A stretch of DNA of 11,152 nucleotides from Eggerthellales bacterium UBA948 (GTDB taxonomy: Bacteria; Actinomycetota; Coriobacteriia; Coriobacteriales; UBA8131): positions 1-11,152 of the forward strand of contig DBCW01000123.1 of assembly GCA_002293265.1 (NCBI GenBank), written 5' to 3'. The notes below the pieces were generated by a model. It was not told where the DNA came from. It was given only the letters and a program-made list of their open reading frames with translations, and made no database searches. A program made the position numbers and the translations under genes. Below are positions 1 to 5,362 of this stretch, piece after piece (position 1 is the stretch's first letter; each line of letters begins with the position of its first letter).

Positions 1-32
1 AGTGGTTGAAAGTCAAGATGCCGTTCATAATC
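1..32. repeat. Partial copy of a repeat arm at the window edge
   Basis: The first 32 bases are identical to 124-155, which is the right arm of the palindromic element at 39-163. The copies diverge after CATAATC: here it is followed by AAATCT, in the other copy by GCTCTAAC. The left limit is unknown because the window starts inside the repeat. It suggests that a second element, or a rearranged half element, lies immediately left of the first. CATAATC at 26-32 can also pair with GATTATG at 47-53, so the junction of the two copies could form a small hairpin. Confidence 0.8.
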
Positions 33-38
33 AAATCT

Positions 39-163
39 GTTAGAGCGATTATGGGCGAGCAGATTGACTTGAAACTTCTTTGCAGGCGAGGTAAGCGTAC
101 TTCGTACGTGTCCGAGCTTGCAAAGTGGTTGAAAGTCAAGATGCCGTTCATAATCGCTCTAAC
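39..163. repeat. 125-bp imperfect palindrome (MITE/REP-like) overlapping the argJ stop
   Basis: Four matched arm pairs are nested around a centre near base 102: GTTAGAGCGATTATG 39-53 with its exact complement at 149-163; TTGACTT 64-70 with 133-139; CTTTGCA 78-84 with 119-125; and CGTAC 96-100 with GTACG 104-108 around a TTC loop. The segments between them are of near-equal length and mostly mismatched, so a transcript would fold into a long hairpin with internal loops. The 15-bp outer arms look like terminal inverted repeats. The element sits directly 3' of argJ and its right end contains the argJ stop codon (159-161). It could be a miniature mobile element, or an RNA structure for termination or processing between argJ and whatever follows. 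No transposase is visible. Confidence 0.8.
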
Positions 164-1418
164 TCCGGTAGTCACCGTTGATGGATATATACCCATGCGT
201 CAAATCGCAGCTCCAAATGGTCGTACTTGCACTACCTGCGCCCAGGTCTATGTTGATGACGATCTCGGTTTGCTCGTCAAAGCGACGCAGCGCCTCATCC
301 TCATCAAAAGGTATTGGCAACCCTTTTTCGCAGACCGGCATGTCCATTATGGAGATACTCACGTTTTCTTGCTTAAAGCTTGCACCACTCTTGCCAATTG
401 CCATAGCAATACGCCCCCAGTTGGCATCGTGCCCGGCAATAGCCGTCTTTACAAGTGGTGAGTTTGCCACGGCGCGGGCTGCCATATCGGCATCTGTTTC
501 GCTTGCAGCGCCCACTACATTAACGGTGATCAGGCGCGTAGCACCTTCTCCATCAAATGCGATCTGCCTGGCTAAATTCTCGCAAACCATTGTCAAAGCC
601 TGGATGATACCATCAAGTGCCATATCGCCAACATCTATTGTCTCGCCGCCACCGGCACCTGTAGAAACAAAAAACACGCAATCGTTAGTACTGGTGTCTG
701 AATCCACGGTCACTTTATTTAGTGTCACATCAACTGCTGCCTTTAGCGCGATGTTTGCCGCTGCTTTTGTCAACGGCGCATCGGTTGCCACAACGCCAAG
801 CATAGTTGCCATATTGGGCTGGATCATTCCCGAGCCTTTTACCATGCCGCCAATGATGTATTTGTACTCGCTTCCGTCGTTTTGCACAAGCGTAAACTTT
901 TGTGCTGCTTGCTTGGGGTGAGTGTCGGTGGTCATTATTGCTTCGGCAGCGCTTAGCCCCGCGTCTTGTGCAAGCCCGTCAAAGGAACCAAGCTCAGATA
1001 TCGCACGAGGAATCCCGTCGGCAAATACATCAGCTGATAACGGTGCGCCTATTACGCCGGTAGAGGCCACAAGCACTTGCTCAGGTAAGCAACCAAGCTG
1101 CTTGGCTGTGATCTTTGTGGTCTCGACCGCAGTTTGCATACCCGGCTCTCCGGTGCTGGCGTTTGCATTGCCGGAGTTGATAACAATTGCTTTTATCTTA
1201 CCGTCAGCTTGCATAAGGTGCTTTTTGGACAAAATAACCGGTGCAGCGCAAAAGATATTTTGCGTAAAGACTCCGGCTGTTACACAAGGTTCTTTGGCAA
1301 CGATCAAAGCAAGGTCTTTCCTTTGAGGATTTCGCCTAAATCCGGCAGATATTCCAACACAGCCAAGCCCCTTAATGTTGCCCAAACCACCTTCTAAGCT
1401 GACAACGTTATTTAACAC
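159..1418 (-). CDS. argJ: Bifunctional glutamate N-acetyltransferase / ornithine acetyltransferase
   Basis: ArgJ transfers acetyl from N-acetylornithine to glutamate, recycling the acetyl group in arginine biosynthesis. Bifunctional members also make N-acetylglutamate from acetyl-CoA. The 419-residue protein has the usual full length. It carries the autocleavage site in KGSGMIQPNMATML (194-207): cutting between Ala204 and Thr205 would yield alpha and beta chains, with Thr205 as the N-terminal nucleophile. Oxyanion-hole residues lie in STGVIG (119-124). Other conserved blocks are DTSTND (241-246), FDGEGATR (288-295) and GHDANWGR (329-336), and the C-terminus INGDYRS is typical. Translation starts at a GTG, supported by a strong GGGGAGG four bases upstream. 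It follows argC by 59 bp in the same direction, so they are probably one operon. Whether it is truly bifunctional cannot be read from the sequence. The last codon and the stop lie partly in a palindromic repeat. Confidence 0.96.
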   Translation of the reverse strand: MLNNVVSLEGGLGNIKGLGCVGISAGFRRNPQRKDLALIVAKEPCVTAGVFTQNIFCAAPVILSKKHLMQADGKIKAIVINSGNANASTGEPGMQTAVETTKITAKQLGCLPEQVLVASTGVIGAPLSADVFADGIPRAISELGSFDGLAQDAGLSAAEAIMTTDTHPKQAAQKFTLVQNDGSEYKYIIGGMVKGSGMIQPNMATMLGVVATDAPLTKAAANIALKAAVDVTLNKVTVDSDTSTNDCVFFVSTGAGGGETIDVGDMALDGIIQALTMVCENLARQIAFDGEGATRLITVNVVGAASETDADMAARAVANSPLVKTAIAGHDANWGRIAMAIGKSGASFKQENVSISIMDMPVCEKGLPIPFDEDEALRRFDEQTEIVINIDLGAGSASTTIWSCDLTHGYISINGDYRS

Positions 1419-1422
1419 TTAT

Positions 1423-1429
1423 CCTCCCC
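1423..1429 (-). promoter_or_regulatory. Ribosome binding site that sets the argJ GTG start
   Basis: On the minus strand GGGGAGG is followed by ATAA and then GTG (1418-1416). The nearby ATG at 1431-1429 is out of frame with argJ, so this Shine-Dalgarno sequence supports the GTG as the start. Confidence 0.75.
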
Positions 1430-1477
1430 ATGTAGCACAAACTTCATCAAACTACCTCTACATATACTCTAAATACG

Positions 1478-2584
1478 TCAAACTATCTGTGGTATCGTTC
1501 TCAGACCACAGGCTTCATCAAAGCCAAACACAACATTTGCACACTGGATTGCTTGCGATGCCGCACCCTTGCCTAAATTGTCAATTGCGCAGCTGGCTAT
1601 TAGCACTCCGGACTGCTCATCGAAGGCAATTCCAAGCTGAGCATAGTTTGTTCCTATAACACTTGATGTCTTGGGCATCTGACCATAAGGCAAAAGTGTA
1701 ACGAACATTTCTCCCTCATAAGCCGCATTATATAAAGCAAACAGCATTGATGCGTTTATTCCGGCCTTAATCCTTAACGCAACGGTAGAAACCAAGCCGC
1801 GCTTTGCCGGGGCTAAATGTGGAGTAAAGATGACCGGGAGTTTTTTACCTGCTTCCCATGCCACCAGCTGTTCGATCTCCGGAGTATGACGATGTGTCAT
1901 TGCCCCGTATGCGTTAATGTTTTCATCCGCCGAGCAATAATGCGTGGTCTGATTTGCCGATCTACCGGCACCGGAGACACCTGATATAGCATTGATAATG
2001 ATCGGATCGTTGGTCACATAGTCTGCTACCAGCGCCGGAGCTGCCGCCAAAATACTTGCCGTTGGATAACAACCCGGACAGGCTACAAGAATGGGGCTTT
2101 TTGTATAAGCAACTCGGTAACCTGCTGCTGTGTTTTGAGCCATCTCAAGATACTTATTGTGCAATAAAGCACGATTGATCTCCGGTAAGCCATAGATGGC
2201 AATGTCTAAGAGATTAGCTGCGGCATGTTTTACGCCGTACCATTTTTCATATGCTGCAACGTCTTTTAAACGAAAGTCTGCACTAAGATCAAATACGGCT
2301 ATGCCGCGAGCTAAAAACTTTGGCGCCATGCTCATTGCCGCAGTGTGCGGAACCGCTAAAAACACTGCGTCAAGACCGTCGATGAACTCAACTGCCGTGT
2401 GCTCTATGAATTTAAGATCGGTCTTGCCGATAAGTGCAGGGTATAATTCGTTAAGCGATTTCCCGCTATCGCTATCAGAACTTACTGCGACCAGTTTAAA
2501 TCCGGGATGCCCGAGTATGTGTCGCGCTACCTCGACACCGGCAAATCCTGCAGCGCCAACAACCGCAACGTTTTTTAACTCCAT
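1478..2584 (-). CDS. argC: N-acetyl-gamma-glutamyl-phosphate reductase
   Basis: ArgC reduces N-acetylglutamyl-5-phosphate to the semialdehyde with NADPH, the third step of arginine biosynthesis in the cytoplasm. The 368-residue protein begins with a Rossmann dinucleotide motif GAAGFAG (10-16). The catalytic cysteine is Cys172 in ACPGCYPT (168-175). SGVSGAGR (201-208), HRHTPEI (231-237, conserved histidine) and FTPHLAPAKRG (253-263) are family signatures. Near the C-terminus IDNLGKGAASQAIQ (334-347) has Ser343 where the family usually has Gly, a small deviation. The ATG is preceded by AAGGAG at 9-base spacing. It is the first gene of the argCJ block, with a candidate promoter and operator-like sequences upstream. 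argB and argD would be expected further left, but they are outside the window. Confidence 0.97.
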   Translation of the reverse strand: MELKNVAVVGAAGFAGVEVARHILGHPGFKLVAVSSDSDSGKSLNELYPALIGKTDLKFIEHTAVEFIDGLDAVFLAVPHTAAMSMAPKFLARGIAVFDLSADFRLKDVAAYEKWYGVKHAAANLLDIAIYGLPEINRALLHNKYLEMAQNTAAGYRVAYTKSPILVACPGCYPTASILAAAPALVADYVTNDPIIINAISGVSGAGRSANQTTHYCSADENINAYGAMTHRHTPEIEQLVAWEAGKKLPVIFTPHLAPAKRGLVSTVALRIKAGINASMLFALYNAAYEGEMFVTLLPYGQMPKTSSVIGTNYAQLGIAFDEQSGVLIASCAIDNLGKGAASQAIQCANVVFGFDEACGLRTIPQIV

Positions 2585-2618
2585 GAAAATCTTCTCCTTA
2601 AGAATTCATATTGTTACA

Positions 2619-2646
2619 ACGATAGCAAAATAACTCATTTAGTCAA
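2619..2646 (-). promoter_or_regulatory. Candidate promoter of argCJ
   Basis: On the minus strand TTGACT (2646-2641) is a 5/6 match to the -35 box. It is followed after 16 bases by TATCGT (2624-2619), a 4/6 match to the -10 box that has the TGn extension (TGC) directly upstream. Initiation would fall near 2612, giving a leader of roughly 28 bases before the argC ATG. This is read from sequence only. Confidence 0.45.
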
Positions 2647-2664
2647 TACTTTATACTAAAGTAT
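2646..2664. promoter_or_regulatory. 19-bp perfect palindrome, possible operator
   Basis: ATACTTTA (2646-2653) and TAAAGTAT (2657-2664) are exact inverted copies separated by TAC. The site abuts the -35 box of the candidate argC promoter, where a repressor or activator dimer could act. It does not resemble the ARG box. In a very AT-rich region part of the symmetry could be chance. Confidence 0.4.
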
Positions 2665-2672
2665 ACATAATT

Positions 2673-2690
2673 AGCGAGTTTTTATTCATT
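2673..2690 (-). promoter_or_regulatory. ARG-box-like site (ArgR/AhrC operator candidate)
   Basis: Minus-strand AATGAATAAAAACTCGCT matches 13 of 18 positions of the Bacillus-type ARG box (CATGAATAAAAATTCAAG as I remember it), including an unbroken 11-base block ATGAATAAAAA. An adjacent ATGAATGAA on the same strand (2692-2700) could be part of a second, weaker site. The position is about 90 bases upstream of argC, just beyond the candidate -35. Arginine repression of argCJ by ArgR is known in many bacteria; applying it here is inference. Confidence 0.4.
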
Positions 2691-2713
2691 TTCATTCATA
2701 GACCCCCATAATT

Positions 2714-2741
2714 TTGAACCCCCCATCATGCAACTTATAAG
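2714..2741 (+). promoter_or_regulatory. Candidate promoter 1 for the S8 protease
   Basis: TTGAAC (2714-2719), 16 bases, then TATAAG (2736-2741). Each hexamer differs from consensus at one or two positions. It would give a leader of about 100 bases containing ACCAA (2783-2787) and TTGGT (2795-2799), a short possible hairpin. Confidence 0.35.
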
Positions 2742-2803
2742 ATACAAAATAGCATATTTTATAGCAATGTTTCATATATATGACCAAGATTTTTTTGGTG
2801 TTC

Positions 2804-2830
2804 TTGACATATACTAGTGAAAGTTACAAT
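2804..2830 (+). promoter_or_regulatory. Candidate promoter 2 for the S8 protease
   Basis: A perfect TTGACA (2804-2809) is followed after only 15 bases by TACAAT (2825-2830). The spacer is short for a sigma-70-type promoter, and transcription would begin just ahead of the ribosome binding site at 2840-2845. It could act with or instead of the promoter at 2714-2741. Confidence 0.3.
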
Positions 2831-2849
2831 TTTTAGGCTGGAGGGAAGT

Positions 2850-5243
2850 ATGAAAACCAGAAAGAAGTATCCTTTTTTAGCGTTGGCTTTAAGTCTTGCT
2901 TTGGTGGTCTCACAAACACCAATTGCATTTGCAGATTCTGCGACTCCAAGTAATGGCAGTACAGAAGCGGCAGTGGGAGCCGACTTTCTTACAACAAACG
3001 CAACAACTGTCACCGATGACGCTATAACTTACACACCATTTGATCCCATAACTCCAAGCACAAATACTCCAAAAGAAGAAAAAGCCGCAGCAATCGAGGA
3101 AGCAACATCCTTGGCACTAAACACCGGCGGACTTCCATATGCGAATGATAAAATCATCGTTACGTATGACGGTAGCTTTGCCAAATACAAACTACGTGCA
3201 AGTTCCGGCTTAAAAACTTTAGCGGAAGATACGCATGGTAATGTTGTCGTGTCGCAGCAGATACCCGAAGGCACCAGCGTTAAAGAAGCTATCGTCAAGG
3301 CTAAGAGCTCGCCCGGTGTTGTAGCAGCTCAACCAAACTTCATCTACAAATCTCTAGCTACCACAAACGACCCCATGTTAAATACCAATAGCGATGATTG
3401 GTGGCAATGGCTTTCGGTAGTTGGTGCCCAACAAGCTTGGGATATTACCAAAACGGAAAAAAGCGTCACTGTTGCAGTACTTGATACAGGAGCCACTATC
3501 AATCACGAGGACTTACGCGACAACATCAGCTCATATGCTTATGATGCTCACGCCGACATGCTTCTCACCCAGTCGATCTCTAACGGCTATATCGACTCTT
3601 CAGGTGATGGCGATACCGGCAGTAGTCATGGCACTCATGTCTCAGGTATCGTTGGCGCAGTTGCCAACAATGGCAAGGGCGGAGCCGGCATCTCATATAA
3701 TGCCAATGTGCTACCGGTAAATGTTTTCAATGAAGGAAATGCGGATTCTGAAACACTGGTGACTGCTTATAATTATGTTATAAATCTAAAAACATCAGGC
3801 AAAGTTAGTGATCTGCGTGTAGTAAATTTGAGCCTGGGCGGTTACTTAGAATACCCCTATGAGTATGTTAACCCAAACCTACTGGATGATGATGTGTGGC
3901 ACAGCGCCATTGTCAGAGCTGAAACCGCGGGCATATTGACCGTTGCAGCAGGAGGCAACGACAACGTTTCAAAAACTTCTTTCCCGGCAGACTGGGATGA
4001 AGTGCTTTGTGTTGCCGGTATAGACATGGACAGCAATCATTGGGTTGAATCAACCGGTGGTGGCAGCGATCATAATCAATATAAAGACATTTGTGCCCCC
4101 AGTAAAGATATTGTAAGCACTATGAACCCGGCAATTATCAACAACCCTTATTGTCCACTTAGCGGAACATCAATGGCTTCACCGATAGTTGCCGGAGCAG
4201 CCGCTTTAGTGTGGGCAGCTAATCCAAATCTCACGGTAGCAGACGTTAAGCACATCTTAATCAGCACCGCAGATGACCTGGGGGAAAAAGGTCGGGATGA
4301 TTACTACGGTCATGGTCGCCTTGACGTAGATGAAGCTGTAAAGGTTGCAAAGACATACAAGCAACCGCAAGGATTCTTTAACATTAGCTCCAAATTGAAG
4401 AACACCTTGCTTATCAACGTTAAAGGTAACTCGACAAAAAACGGTGCAGTCATCGAGTCCAAGACCAAAAACAGGATGGCAGGTCAGGTGTTTCAGGTGG
4501 TCTACAACAAGGCCGGTTATTACAAGATCAAGAACCCTAATTCCAACAGATACTTGGCTATTAAGGGCGGAGTTGCAAAAAATAATGCTGCAATTATTCA
4601 GGCTAAGTCAAGCAGCTCAAATGCTCAAAGGTGGCTTTTAGAAAGGGAGCCGGATGGTTCTTATGTCATTACCTCAAAAGCAAATACCAAATACTGCATT
4701 GAGATTCCGGATGCTTCTAAAAAGTCCGGCACCGCACTCAAGTTAGGTGTTAAGAACCTTACTGCCGAGCAGAAGTTTAGTTTAAGCGCAGACCTATCAA
4801 AGGCAGTCAGCTCGGGAACATACACTATCGGTGCGATCAAAGCGCCAAATCAAGTGTTGTACGTCAGAGGTGGCTCAAAGAAAAGCAAGGCCAATATCCA
4901 ACTTGCAAAAGCAGCCAAATCCAAAGCCAACGCACAAAGATTCAAAATTACATTTGATAAGAAGACCGGCATGTACAAGATTCTCAACGTTGGATCAAAG
5001 AAAGCTCTAAACGTAGCGGGAACAAAAGATAAATCCAATGTTAGGATTTATAATGCAAAGAAGGTATTGGAGCAACGCTGGTACATAGAAAAGATCAACG
5101 CCAAACAATTTAGGATATATGCAGCTAGCAGCGGTAAAGCACTTGATACCGCCGGCAGCAAATACTCCAGCGGTACCAATGTTTACGTAAATAAAAAGTC
5201 AAGCAGCAAATCACAGATTTGGACTATCAAAAAAGCTGGATAA
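2850..5243 (+). CDS. Secreted subtilisin-like (S8) serine protease with two C-terminal ricin-like trefoils
   Basis: This is a 797-residue exported peptidase. Residues 1-28 form a signal peptide (basic MKTRKK, hydrophobic core, cut after AFA). A linker to about residue 95 leads into an I9-type inhibitor propeptide (about 100-167, ending in AAQPNFIY). The S8 domain (about 180-505) has the full triad: Asp212 in AVLDTG, His260 in SSHGTHVSG and Ser441 in GTSMASP, with Asn370 in AAGGN as the oxyanion residue. Residues 507-797 are two ricin-B-like beta-trefoils, with Q-x-W/F signatures near 545, 592, 641, 695, 741 and 788, spaced about 47 residues apart. This tail is very lysine-rich. No LPXTG anchor is present, so surface retention would depend on the trefoils. 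An in-frame GTG at 2817 is possible, but ATG 2850 has GGAGGG just upstream and puts the signal peptide at the N-terminus. The natural substrate is unknown. Confidence 0.93.
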   Translation: MKTRKKYPFLALALSLALVVSQTPIAFADSATPSNGSTEAAVGADFLTTNATTVTDDAITYTPFDPITPSTNTPKEEKAAAIEEATSLALNTGGLPYANDKIIVTYDGSFAKYKLRASSGLKTLAEDTHGNVVVSQQIPEGTSVKEAIVKAKSSPGVVAAQPNFIYKSLATTNDPMLNTNSDDWWQWLSVVGAQQAWDITKTEKSVTVAVLDTGATINHEDLRDNISSYAYDAHADMLLTQSISNGYIDSSGDGDTGSSHGTHVSGIVGAVANNGKGGAGISYNANVLPVNVFNEGNADSETLVTAYNYVINLKTSGKVSDLRVVNLSLGGYLEYPYEYVNPNLLDDDVWHSAIVRAETAGILTVAAGGNDNVSKTSFPADWDEVLCVAGIDMDSNHWVESTGGGSDHNQYKDICAPSKDIVSTMNPAIINNPYCPLSGTSMASPIVAGAAALVWAANPNLTVADVKHILISTADDLGEKGRDDYYGHGRLDVDEAVKVAKTYKQPQGFFNISSKLKNTLLINVKGNSTKNGAVIESKTKNRMAGQVFQVVYNKAGYYKIKNPNSNRYLAIKGGVAKNNAAIIQAKSSSSNAQRWLLEREPDGSYVITSKANTKYCIEIPDASKKSGTALKLGVKNLTAEQKFSLSADLSKAVSSGTYTIGAIKAPNQVLYVRGGSKKSKANIQLAKAAKSKANAQRFKITFDKKTGMYKILNVGSKKALNVAGTKDKSNVRIYNAKKVLEQRWYIEKINAKQFRIYAASSGKALDTAGSKYSSGTNVYVNKKSSSKSQIWTIKKAG

Positions 5244-5269
5244 CTAAACTAATATATTCACTTTGTATT

Positions 5270-5307
5270 CAAGACTACTGTTGCTTGTACTCAGCGCAGT
5301 AGTCTTG
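5270..5307 (+). terminator. Hairpin after the protease gene, possible terminator
   Basis: CAAGACTACTG (5270-5280) and CAGTAGTCTTG (5297-5307) are an exact 11-bp inverted repeat with a 16-base loop, 27 bases after the protease stop. The following CTTTAT is only a weak U-tract, so termination may be partial and some readthrough into the next gene is possible. The arm also occupies the region where a -35 box for the next gene would lie. Confidence 0.55.
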
Positions 5308-5310
5308 CTT

Positions 5311-5316
5311 TATAAT
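5311..5316 (+). promoter_or_regulatory. Perfect -10 box ahead of the L,D-transpeptidase gene
   Basis: TATAAT lies just after the hairpin arm and about 47 bases before the chosen start codon. No convincing -35 is found 16-18 bases upstream; TTGTAC at 5285-5290 is 20 bases away. If it is used, it may depend on an activator or an alternative upstream contact. Confidence 0.35.
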
Positions 5317-5362
5317 GATTTGACATTAGGAGAAAGCGTCAACTGTTTGAATGGTGGGTATT

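Noticed and set aside
39..163. Integron attC recombination site
   Set aside because: The length and imperfect-palindrome form fit, but attC sites run from an RYYYAAC end to a GTTRRRY end. Here the ends are GTTAGAGC and GCTCTAAC, the opposite orientation, and there is no integrase or cassette structure.
6..461. 151-codon plus-strand open frame with a duplicated KVKMPFII segment
   Set aside because: It runs through the palindromic repeat and then antisense through argJ. The repeated peptide simply reflects the direct DNA repeat, and no ribosome binding site is seen.
178..1397. Several long plus-strand open frames opposite argJ
   Set aside because: argJ is a clear full-length match to its family on the other strand; these frames are antisense by-products without recognisable domains.
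2817..2849. GTG at 2817 as protease start
   Set aside because: It would place eleven extra residues before the basic n-region of the signal peptide and overlaps a -10-like box. ATG 2850 has a good ribosome binding site.
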